Part shown: positions 8,140 through 15,053 of the stretch, in pieces | Layout of the letters: the number at the start of each line of letters is the position of its first letter | Numbering within the stretch: the first letter of the stretch is position 1 | NCBI GenBank assembly: GCA_965226245.1 | Contig: CBDDCL010000015.1 | Span: forward strand, 5,332,001 to 5,396,000 | Source: CBDCYS01 sp965226245 | GTDB taxonomy: Bacteria; Acidobacteriota; Terriglobia; Bryobacterales; UBA6623 | DNA length: 64,000 bases | Direction: 5' to 3' | Program-made: the position numbers and the translations under genes | The notes under the pieces: model-generated | What the model was told of the DNA's origin: nothing | Seen by the model: only the letters and a program-made list of their open reading frames with translations | The model's database searches: none

Positions 8140-8987
8140 GCGGACGCGCCTCTCTCGACCGCGGCGCCAACCAGGTTGCCCCACTCGGTCCAGGAACCGT
8201 CGTAATTTGTGACGTTGTCGAGGCCCATCAGATAATTGAGAACGAACCAGCTATGACTGGAACGTTCGCCGATGCGGCAGTAAGCGATCACGGGTTTGGT
8301 TCCCGTAATCCCGGCGGCGGTATAAAGAGCGTCTAGTTCGTCGCGGCTCTTGAAGGTGCCGTCTTCATTGCACGCCTTGGCCCAAGGAATATTGCTGGCG
8401 CCCGGAATGTGACCTCCGCGCTGACAGGTCTCCGGCAGACCGGGAGGCGACAGGATCTTACCGCTGAACTCGTCCGGGCTGCGAACGTCGACCAGTTCGT
8501 GACTGCCCTCGGCAACGGATTTCTGGACGCCGGCAAGGAACGCGCGAATCGACGAGTCGCCGCCGCTTACCGTGTATTGGGCGGTCGAAAGAACAGGCGC
8601 ATCGGTTGTCAGGTCGCGGCCTTCGGCCACCCATTTTTTGCGGCCGCCGTTCATCAGACGGACGTCACCGTGACCGTAGATTTTCAGTTGCCATAGCGCC
8701 CAAGCGGCGAACCAGTTGTTGTTATCACCGTAGAGAATGACCGTCGTGTCGTTGCCAATCCCCGCTCCGCCCATGAGTTCCTCAAAAGCGGCCTTGGGGA
8801 CGATGTCGCGCTGCACCGTGTCGCAAAGTTGTGTATTCCAGGCCCAGCCCGCGGCGCCCGGAATGTGCCCTTCGTCGTAGGCCTTCGTATCGACATCAAC
8901 TTCCACGATTCGAACGCTGGGGTTACTGGTGTTCTCGGCGACCCAATCGGTCGATACGAGAACTTCAGGATGTGCATAGTCAGCCAT
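8136..8987 (-). CDS. Thiosulfate/3-mercaptopyruvate sulfurtransferase (two rhodanese domains)
   Basis: The 283-residue product has an inactive N-terminal rhodanese domain (LVSTDWVAENT, IVEVDVDTKAYDEGHIPGA) and an active C-terminal domain. The second contains VDVRSPDEFSG, GHIPGASNIPW and the catalytic loop AYCRIGERSSHSW, where Cys is the persulfide carrier. The CRxGxRS loop is the thiosulfate-sulfurtransferase type rather than the CGxGVTA of mercaptopyruvate enzymes. The length fits the family. It would move sulfane sulfur from thiosulfate to an acceptor such as cyanide or a thiol in the cytoplasm. A small broken gene overlaps its stop. Confidence 0.93.
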   Translation of the reverse strand: MADYAHPEVLVSTDWVAENTSNPSVRIVEVDVDTKAYDEGHIPGAAGWAWNTQLCDTVQRDIVPKAAFEELMGGAGIGNDTTVILYGDNNNWFAAWALWQLKIYGHGDVRLMNGGRKKWVAEGRDLTTDAPVLSTAQYTVSGGDSSIRAFLAGVQKSVAEGSHELVDVRSPDEFSGKILSPPGLPETCQRGGHIPGASNIPWAKACNEDGTFKSRDELDALYTAAGITGTKPVIAYCRIGERSSHSWFVLNYLMGLDNVTNYDGSWTEWGNLVGAAVERGASA

Positions 8988-9052
8988 TGAGAGCTTCTCC
9001 TTCTCAGAACAGATTCATCAAACATAACAGTTGGCGCTGTCGGTCTGGGATT

Positions 9053-9688
9053 CTACCCTTGTAAACAATCCTCGAGCCCCGCGCGCGGAATGGCGCCTTC
9101 GCGAATCAGTTTCCAGTCGGGCTCGGTAATATCGACGGTCGTGGCGCCCGGGCCGCTGATCAGCCCGGCGTCGAGAACCAGATCCACACGGCCATCCATG
9201 GTGCCGAAAACTTCGATGCCACTTCGGCAGGTGGGGCTGCCTGAACGGTTTGCACTGGTTGCAATCACCGGCATGCCGAGCATTTCAATCAACTGATTGG
9301 GGACTGCGGCGGCACTGCGACGCAGGGCCAGCCGGCCGGTGTTGCCGGTCACCCTTAACGGCAACTTCGAAGCGGCGGGAACAATGATCGTGAGCGGACC
9401 TGGCCAGAAGTGCCTCGCCAGCAGGTAGAAGCGGGCCGTTAAGCTGGTTGCGTAGTCCTCGGCCATCAGCAAGGAGGTCACAAGAATCGGCAGTGAGCGA
9501 TGAGATTCTCTGCCTTTGGCCTGAAACACGGACGAAACGGCCTTTAAATTAAAAGGGTCGGCTACTAGCACATACAAGGTGTCGGTCGGAATTGAGACGA
9601 CCTTGCCGGCGGTGATCGTTTCGGCTGCGCGGGCGATAGCTTCGGGCCCAGCGGATTCCGCGTCGATTTCGATTATTTGTGTGCGCAA
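9053..9688 (-). CDS. Sua5/YciO/YrdC family L-threonylcarbamoyladenylate synthase
   Basis: A 211-residue YrdC domain protein with AETITAGKVVSIPTDTLYVL, then KGRESHRSLPILV, then FWPGPLTIIVPAA, then GNTGRLALRRS, and VIATSANRSGSP. These are the nucleotide-, Thr- and bicarbonate-binding segments of the enzyme that makes threonylcarbamoyl-AMP for tRNA t6A37. One change is notable: the usual TDTxYGL reads TDTLYVL, and KxR/K reads KGRESH. A YciO-like subgroup is therefore possible. The apparent start is TTG at 9688. It stands between a sulfurtransferase and a coiled-coil protein, with no related neighbours. Confidence 0.87.
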   Translation of the reverse strand: MRTQIIEIDAESAGPEAIARAAETITAGKVVSIPTDTLYVLVADPFNLKAVSSVFQAKGRESHRSLPILVTSLLMAEDYATSLTARFYLLARHFWPGPLTIIVPAASKLPLRVTGNTGRLALRRSAAAVPNQLIEMLGMPVIATSANRSGSPTCRSGIEVFGTMDGRVDLVLDAGLISGPGATTVDITEPDWKLIREGAIPRAGLEDCLQG

Positions 9689-9967
9689 ACCAGTTTCCCG
9701 TTGCCCGCACGGGGTTGAATCCCGCTCAAGCCTGTATGGCGCGCATTGGTACAGGCCAAACTTGGCAAGACGGACCTTCCCTCCAAACCCATTGTGAAGA
9801 AATCCGACCAGAGCGGCAGCCTCTTCAGGCGCGGGCGAGTCAAAGCACGCGGAGGGTACGAAGGACTACTCTCGATTCTAGCGCAGCGGAGTGCAGGTGG
9901 CAGGCGCTTTGCAGGGGCGCCGTCGGGCGCGGGAGATTTGGATTTCCGAACCAGCGACGGAGCAATC

Positions 9968-10255
9968 CTAAGCGGCGCTACCGTTGACGCCGAAGCGGTT
10001 TTCAAGAGCCTGCACCAAGCGGTCAACACGAACGCCCATTCGCTGCACTGTTTCGGCGGTTTGCTTCTGCTGCTCCTGAAGATCCCGCATGGTGCCCTGA
10101 AGATCCCGCATGTTTGCGTCAAAGCGAGTCTGGGCCTTTCCAAGGGCAACTTGGTTGACCGCCATGTCATGGACTATCGTGCGAAGTTCGCCCATCTCCG
10201 AGGCAAAGACAGCTTGCTGTTCCAGCAGAAACTGCACGGTTTTCTCAACATCCAT
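9968..10255 (-). CDS. Small coiled-coil protein
   Basis: About 95 residues from MDVEKTVQFLLEQQAVFASE. Heptad-type spacing of hydrophobic residues continues through VNQVALGKAQTRFDANMRDL and EQQKQTAETVQRMGVRVDRL. It is almost entirely predicted helical coiled coil with no catalytic motif. Such proteins occur widely in Acidobacteria, Cyanobacteria and relatives, without known function. ATG 10255 was preferred to the upstream ATG at 10279 because the coiled coil begins there. The sequence between it and the Sua5 gene (9690-9967) holds no convincing gene. Confidence 0.6.
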   Translation of the reverse strand: MDVEKTVQFLLEQQAVFASEMGELRTIVHDMAVNQVALGKAQTRFDANMRDLQGTMRDLQEQQKQTAETVQRMGVRVDRLVQALENRFGVNGSAA

Positions 10256-10471
10256 TGGTTCTATTATACGGCGACGCATCGCCGCGGCAGAAGGCCATGG
10301 TCGGCGCGCGGCGGGCCGCGCTGCTTCGTTCGGCGGGATGCCGCTCCCGGCTATAGTGTGCTACACAAGGCTGGTTCACGAATAACAAAGCGCGGGCGCC
10401 CTCATTCTAGTTAGATAGCTAGATCCGCGGACGGATAGCGTACCGATGCAGCTTCGGAGCAACAGACAAGC

Positions 10472-11245
10472 GTGCTGAGCCACATTCGATCAGTCCTATG
10501 GATGTGTCCGTTGATCGGACTGTCAGTATTCGTCATGGGCAGCATTTCGCTCCTGGCTTCGTTGTTCGATTCAAACGGCCGGCTACAGCACCGGGTCGCG
10601 GTGGCCTGGGCGCGGATGGTGCTTCGCATCTGCATGGTCCGGGTCGGCGTTGCCGGCGCGGAGAAGCTCGATCCCCAGCAGCCCTGCGTGTTTTGCTCGA
10701 ATCACTTCAGTCTGATCGATACCCCGGTGATGTTCGCCAGTATGCCGCGGGAATTTCGAATTCTGGCGCGGGATAATCTGTGGAAAATCCCGTTTCTTGG
10801 CTGGCACCTGAACCGTGCGGGTCACATCCCGGTGAGTCGCGAAAGCCGCCGGGCCGCGGCGCGCAATATTGGGGAAGCTGCCGAGAGAGTTAGCCAGGGG
10901 GTCTCGATCTTGCTGTTCCCGGAGGGCGGAAGAACCCGCCAGCCCGCCATGCGGCGGTTCAAGCCGGGGGCGGCTTATATCGCGATTCAAGCCGGGGTCC
11001 CGATCGTTCCGATGGCCCTGGTGGGCACGCGAGACATCTTGTCTCCCAGCTCGTCACACTTGCATCCGGGGCGAGCGGAGCTGCGTGTCGGCGCGCCGAT
11101 CGCCACGACGGGACTTACCAGTCGAGACGCCAAGGGCCTGATCGAGCGGGCACAGCGCGAGGTGGCGAAGCTTGCCGGCGTCGAGTGGCCGGATCGGGCG
11201 TCCACCCAGGTGTCGCGGACGCGGCATGATGGCGGCGCGGGGTAA
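10472..11245 (+). CDS. plsC: 1-acyl-sn-glycerol-3-phosphate acyltransferase (PlsC-like)
   Basis: A 257-residue membrane-associated acyltransferase. Two hydrophobic stretches at the N-terminus (SVLWMCPLIGLSVFVMGSIS) precede motif I CSNHFSLIDTPV (NHx4D), motif II around GHIPVSRESR, motif III LLFPEGGRTR and motif IV VPIVPMALVGT. It transfers an acyl chain to lysophosphatidic acid during phospholipid synthesis. The gene begins with GTG at 10472 and is apparently monocistronic. The acyl-chain donor and exact acceptor cannot be told from sequence. A role as a general lysophospholipid acyltransferase is equally possible. Confidence 0.9.
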   Translation: MLSHIRSVLWMCPLIGLSVFVMGSISLLASLFDSNGRLQHRVAVAWARMVLRICMVRVGVAGAEKLDPQQPCVFCSNHFSLIDTPVMFASMPREFRILARDNLWKIPFLGWHLNRAGHIPVSRESRRAAARNIGEAAERVSQGVSILLFPEGGRTRQPAMRRFKPGAAYIAIQAGVPIVPMALVGTRDILSPSSSHLHPGRAELRVGAPIATTGLTSRDAKGLIERAQREVAKLAGVEWPDRASTQVSRTRHDGGAG

Positions 11246-11344
11246 TCATATTCGGAGCCCCGACCGTCAGGGAGGGGTTAGCCGCTTCGCCGCACCTCAT
11301 CCGCCAGCGGCCACGCTCCCCTCTTTGGTTGCGGCTGGTCCGCG

Positions 11345-11845
11345 TTAGGCGTACTGGTAGGACATATTTTCTGAATCAATCTTGATGGGAAGATCCTCGC
11401 AGGGATCTTTGATCCGTGGAAACGTTGAGCTAACTAGCTCCTTCAATTCTTTTTCAAGGCCCTCACCGAGTGCTAGTGCAACCAATCTGACTAGGCGATC
11501 GCTTCCGGGACCGGGCCGCCAATGGCCCCTCTCCCATTTGGAGAGTGTTGTGGGGTCCAGATCAAGCAGCTTAGCGAAGTCCTTTCCTGTCCTGCCCGTG
11601 TACTTCCTGAGGAATCTCACATCCGCTCCGTGCAGGCGGCATGGTTTGCAGATCACTGCCGAAGCCAATAGGCGCATCAGTGCATTGGCATGCGGGATTA
11701 TCGGGTCTTCATTGCCACACTTTTGACAGCGGGCAATCTCGATTCCCGATAGGACGACGGAGGATAGTCCGCTTTCCACAAAGCGGTATGTTCCCCGCGA
11801 AACCGAGGCCTCTTCACCACACTGTGTGCATCGCATATCCCTCAT
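11345..11845 (-). CDS. YgiT-type zinc finger and HTH protein (MqsA-like antitoxin)
   Basis: The 166-residue product has an N-terminal zinc finger with paired CxxC (MRCTQCGEEA; ARCQKCGNED). A Cro/C1-type helix-turn-helix follows (VRFLRKYTGRTGKDFAKLLD, then LDPTTLSKWERGHWRPGP). This is the MqsA/YgiT antitoxin layout, or that of related type II antitoxins and regulators. MqsA-type proteins bind their own promoter through the HTH domain. The 32-base overlap with a small upstream gene supports a two-gene toxin-antitoxin style unit. ATG 11845 or 11836 could both be the start. The C-terminal 35 residues (FPRIKDPCEDLPIKIDSE) are unusual. Confidence 0.75.
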   Translation of the reverse strand: MRDMRCTQCGEEASVSRGTYRFVESGLSSVVLSGIEIARCQKCGNEDPIIPHANALMRLLASAVICKPCRLHGADVRFLRKYTGRTGKDFAKLLDLDPTTLSKWERGHWRPGPGSDRLVRLVALALGEGLEKELKELVSSTFPRIKDPCEDLPIKIDSENMSYQYA

Positions 11846-11954
11846 CGCTTCCTCCGGCCTCGACGCTCCAGACTGTTATCACAATTTCTCCGTCCTCAAG
11901 ACAGCGGTGCAAAAGATCAACCGCCTCTTGGACTTTGAGGCAATCCATGCTCAT
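11814..11954 (-). CDS. Small protein overlapping the MqsA-like gene (possible truncated toxin)
   Basis: From ATG 11954 the 46-residue product reads MSMDCLKVQEAVDLLHRCLE, then DGEIVITVWSVEAGGSDEGY. It ends inside the antitoxin-like gene, a 32-base overlap. Toxins partnering YgiT-type antitoxins are usually MqsR or DUF4258-like and 70-110 residues long. A HRCLEDGEIV segment vaguely recalls DUF4258 helix spacing, but the N-terminal half is missing. The upstream extension in frame (to 12068) is not convincing. It could be a truncated toxin or an unrelated leader peptide. Confidence 0.45.
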   Translation of the reverse strand: MSMDCLKVQEAVDLLHRCLEDGEIVITVWSVEAGGSDEGYAMHTVW

Positions 11955-12130
11955 TGGTATTTTACCAAGATAGCCTGCCGTGAGTCGAGGGCAGGGGCTT
12001 CTTCCCTGGGCGGCGGTCAGGCATGCCCTCAAGCGCCTCGAATGATGCAAAGAATCAAACTGAGACATTACACGGTAGTCCGGTTCCGGTGCCGTCGGCC
12101 CAATTGTTAAACTGAAGCATCGAGGCTATC

Positions 12131-13561
12131 GTGAGCCAACCACGCACACTTTACGAGAAAATCTGGGACGAGCACGTTGTCAGCCATGAGCCGGGCTGCC
12201 CGGCGGTCCTGTTTATCGATCTGCATCTGATCCACGAAGTTACTTCCCCGCAAGCTTTTCAGGGTCTTCGTGACCGCGGCATCGGAGTTCGGCGACCGGA
12301 CTGTACCGTCGCCACGATGGATCACAGCATTCCAACGACTGACCGCAGTCTTCCGATCGTCGATCCCATCGCCGCCAGGCAGGTCGATCAGCTCCGTATC
12401 AACTGCAAGGAGTTTGGAGTACCGCTGTTCGACATGGGCGACAAGAACCAAGGCATCCTCCACATCATCGGACCGGAACTGGGACTCACGCAGCCTGGCC
12501 TCACGCTGGTTTGCGGCGACAGCCATACTTCGACCCACGGCGCGTTCGGCGCATTGGCCTTTGGCATCGGGACAACTGAAGTCGAGCATGTTCTGGCTAC
12601 GCAGTGCTTGCTGCAAAACAAGGCCAAGACCTGTGAGGTCAGATTCGAGGGCGCTCTGCCCAGGGGTGTGGTGGCGAAGGATTTGATTCTCGCTCTGATC
12701 GCAAAAATTGGTGTCGGCGGGGGCACAGGCCACGTTATCGAGTACAAGGGAAGCGCCATGGAGTCCCTTTCCATGGAAGCGCGGATGACGGTGTGTAACA
12801 TGTCGATCGAGGCCGGGGCGCGAGCCGGAATGGTTGCACCCGACGATACGACGGTCGAGTATCTGGCCGGCCGGCCGCGCGCGCCGAAGGGCGAGGACTG
12901 GCGGAAAGCGGTTGCGCGCTGGCGGCGCCTTCCCTCCGACGAGGGAGCAACCTACGACAAGAGTGTGACGATGGACGTGACCGGGCTCGAGCCCATGATC
13001 ACCTACGGCACGCATCCGGGCATGGGCGTGGCGATCACGCAGCCCGTTCCCGAGCCTGCCTTGCTGGGTGACTCAGCTCAAGGCGGAGCGATTCAAAAGG
13101 CTCTCGACTACATGCAACTCGAGGCCGGCAAACCGTTGCTGGGCCATCCGATCGATGTGGTTTTTATCGGGAGCTGCACGAATTCCAGAATCTCGGACCT
13201 GCGTCAAGCGGCGGAACTATTCAAGGGCCGCAAGATCGATCCCAAGGTCAGGGTGCTGGTGGTGCCCGGGTCGGAGAGGATCAAGAGGCAGGCCGAGCAA
13301 GAGAAGCTCCCGGAGATCTTTCGGGCGGCCGGAGCTGAGTGGCGCGAAGCCGGCTGCAGCATGTGTATCGCCATGAACGGCGACCAGCTCGATCCCGGCC
13401 AATACTGCGTCAGCACGAGCAACCGGAACTTCGAGGGCCGCCAGGGCAGAGGCGGGCGAACATTCTTGGCCAGTCCGCTGACGGCCGCGGCCAGTGCGAT
13501 CCGTGGCGCCATTGCCGACGTTCGGACGATGATGGAGTCCGTTGAGCCGTTGAGCTGTTGA
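12131..13561 (+). CDS. leuC: 3-isopropylmalate dehydratase large subunit
   Basis: The 476-residue product is a full-length aconitase-superfamily large subunit. The start SQPRTLYEKIWDEHVV is typical of LeuC. The three iron-sulfur cysteines appear in IGSCTNSRISDLR and EAGCSMCIAMN. Substrate-site segments such as VCGDSHTSTHGAFGALAFG are intact. With LeuD it isomerises 2-isopropylmalate to 3-isopropylmalate in leucine synthesis, in the cytoplasm, using a 4Fe-4S cluster. The start is GTG 12131. leuD follows 145 bases later on the same strand. The gap contains a dispersed repeat, so co-transcription is likely but not tightly coupled. leuA and leuB are not in the window. Confidence 0.97.
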   Translation: MSQPRTLYEKIWDEHVVSHEPGCPAVLFIDLHLIHEVTSPQAFQGLRDRGIGVRRPDCTVATMDHSIPTTDRSLPIVDPIAARQVDQLRINCKEFGVPLFDMGDKNQGILHIIGPELGLTQPGLTLVCGDSHTSTHGAFGALAFGIGTTEVEHVLATQCLLQNKAKTCEVRFEGALPRGVVAKDLILALIAKIGVGGGTGHVIEYKGSAMESLSMEARMTVCNMSIEAGARAGMVAPDDTTVEYLAGRPRAPKGEDWRKAVARWRRLPSDEGATYDKSVTMDVTGLEPMITYGTHPGMGVAITQPVPEPALLGDSAQGGAIQKALDYMQLEAGKPLLGHPIDVVFIGSCTNSRISDLRQAAELFKGRKIDPKVRVLVVPGSERIKRQAEQEKLPEIFRAAGAEWREAGCSMCIAMNGDQLDPGQYCVSTSNRNFEGRQGRGGRTFLASPLTAAASAIRGAIADVRTMMESVEPLSC

Positions 13562-13706
13562 TCCGCGACTCGTAGGACCTTGTCCTGGCGCGGCCAGCGC
13601 CCGCTGATGGAGCAACGGACAGAGCGTTCATGGAACTGCGCGGCAGCAGCTCAAGGGATCAACAGCTCAAGGGATCAGCGGCTCAACCGCTCAACGGAGA
13701 AACGGA
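13562..13706. repeat. Dispersed repeat, copy A (between leuC and leuD)
   Basis: A core of about 77 bases (near 13579-13655), including GCGGCCAGCGCC, GGAGCAACGGAC and GCGTTCATGGAAC, is shared at roughly 85 percent identity with the inverted copy at 19757-19972. Both copies are bordered by runs of degenerate 8-9-base units of the GCTCAACGG/ATCAACNGC type. The element separates two genes that are normally close together. Confidence 0.8.
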
Positions 13707-14309
13707 ATGCCCATCACCACCTTCACAGGAAGCATGGTCCCCCTGCCGGTCAAAGACATTGACACGGACCAAATTATCCCTGCTCGATTTCTGAAGACGA
13801 TCGACAAACAGGGCCTCGGCGGCGATTTGTTTCACGACTGGCGTTACGAGGAGTCAGGCGAACCCAAGCCGGATTTCATCCTGAATCAATCACGAGTGAA
13901 GGGAGCGACCGTCCTTCTCGCCGGTGACAACTTCGGTTGCGGCAGCTCGCGCGAACACGCCCCCTGGGCGCTGCTGGGGTACGGCTTTCGCGCGGTCATC
14001 AGCACGTCGTTCGCCGACATTTTCTGCAACAACTGCTTGAAGAACGGGCTGCTGCCGATCATCGTCGACGGGCCGACTCACGCGGAGCTTTTCGCTGCCG
14101 CTGAAAGCGATGCCACTGCTGAAGTCCAGCTAGACTTGCAGCGCCAAGCGCTGCGGCTGCCCAGTGGCCGCGAGGTCGAATTCCCCATCGATGAGTTTTC
14201 AAAGAAGTGTCTGGTGGCCGGTGTCGATCAGCTAGGCTACCTTCAGCAGCAAGCCGCCGCGGTGGCACAATACGAAGCCAGCCACCCCCGCCCGGTGTGC
14301 ACAACCTAG
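13707..14309 (+). CDS. leuD: 3-isopropylmalate dehydratase small subunit
   Basis: The 200-residue product has the LeuD swivel-domain hallmarks: GSMVPLPVKDIDTDQIIPARF near the start, the substrate loop GDNFGCGSSREHAPWAL, and TSFADIFCNNCLKNGLLPI. The length matches the family. It forms a heterodimer with LeuC for the leucine-pathway isomerase step. ATG 13707 is preceded by GGAG at good spacing. The C-terminus (QYEASHPRPVCTT) is ordinary. This copy lies downstream of leuC with a repeat between. Confidence 0.97.
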   Translation: MPITTFTGSMVPLPVKDIDTDQIIPARFLKTIDKQGLGGDLFHDWRYEESGEPKPDFILNQSRVKGATVLLAGDNFGCGSSREHAPWALLGYGFRAVISTSFADIFCNNCLKNGLLPIIVDGPTHAELFAAAESDATAEVQLDLQRQALRLPSGREVEFPIDEFSKKCLVAGVDQLGYLQQQAAAVAQYEASHPRPVCTT

Positions 14310-14358
14310 AAACCGGCTCCCATCCGGGCCGCGCGCCTAAGCAAGCGGTCCACATGGC

Positions 14359-14982
14359 TTAACCCACGCTTACGTGGGGGTTTCCCTTGATAAAAAACCG
14401 CAGAGGCAGTTCCTGGCTGACAGAGATTCCGATACGGGTCGCGGTCTGAACCTCAAATGCCTCCGGGGTCTTCGGCAGGCGCACCTGCAAAGGCCTCCGG
14501 GTCACATCCGCGCCGTAGTGTTCCCGTGTGATTCCCATCGCCCGGGTCAGCTTGCCGGGTCCCGACGCCAGATCATACAGGCGCTTCGCCTTGGGCCGCC
14601 GCCGTTGCATCTCCTCGATTCCGCAAACCGGTTCGAGAGCGCGAATCAGCACGCAGCCGGCCTGCCCGGCGGGCTCCGTCACCAGGTTGAGGCACTCGTG
14701 CATTCCGTAGATCAAGTAGACGTAGGCATGTCCCGGCGGACCGAAAAGGACCCGCGTTCTCTCGGTGAGGCCGCGAGCAAAGTGCGCCGCCGGGTCCCCG
14801 CTTCCAAGGTAGGCTTCGGTTTCGACGATCCTGGCTGCCAGTCCGTATCCGTCGAACCTGTGGACGAGGTAGTGCCCCAACAGTTCGCGGGCCACCTCCG
14901 CCGCCGGACGGTTGAAGAAATGGCGGGCGGCCTCCCGCGTCCGTCGAAGCAATCGGGGGAGAGTCATGCGAGTTGGCGACAT
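14359..14982 (-). CDS. DNA-3-methyladenine glycosylase (AAG/MPG family)
   Basis: A 207-residue monofunctional base-excision glycosylase. ELLGHYLVHRFDGYGLAARI leads into the catalytic ETEAYLGSGDPAAHFARG, where Glu activates water. GHAYVYLIYGMHECLNLVTE follows and includes the intercalating Tyr region and the His of the damaged-base pocket. It removes alkylated purines such as 3-methyladenine and hypoxanthine from DNA. The C-terminal LASGPGKLTRAMGI is also typical. The gene reads in the same direction as acnA, which lies upstream of it on the minus strand, 71 bases apart. A palindromic repeat lies in that gap. Confidence 0.95.
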   Translation of the reverse strand: MSPTRMTLPRLLRRTREAARHFFNRPAAEVARELLGHYLVHRFDGYGLAARIVETEAYLGSGDPAAHFARGLTERTRVLFGPPGHAYVYLIYGMHECLNLVTEPAGQAGCVLIRALEPVCGIEEMQRRRPKAKRLYDLASGPGKLTRAMGITREHYGADVTRRPLQVRLPKTPEAFEVQTATRIGISVSQELPLRFFIKGNPHVSVG

Positions 14983-15009
14983 GGGCAGTACAACTTCACC
15001 ACGCCCGGA

Positions 15010-15034
15010 CAGAGCCGCGGACGGGAGTCCGCGG
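15010..15034. repeat. REP-like palindrome, copy 1
   Basis: The sequence from CAGAGCCGCGGACGG to AGTCCGCGG contains the arms CCGCGGAC/GTCCGCGG. It matches 24 of 25 bases of the inverted copy at 28589-28613, and a weaker copy lies at 38356-38380. It sits between the glycosylase and acnA. Confidence 0.75.
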
Positions 15035-15053
15035 TCCCCCGAACGCGGAGGTA

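Noticed and set aside
12107..13015. Long minus-strand open frame opposite leuC
   Set aside because: It lies wholly antisense to a complete leuC with intact cluster ligands. Its His/Arg-rich composition is that of the complementary strand of a GC-rich gene.
13540..13706. CRISPR-like array from repeated GGATCAACAGCTC units
   Set aside because: Units are 8-9 bases, contiguous and degenerate, with no uniform spacers and no cas genes. They form the border of a dispersed repeat.
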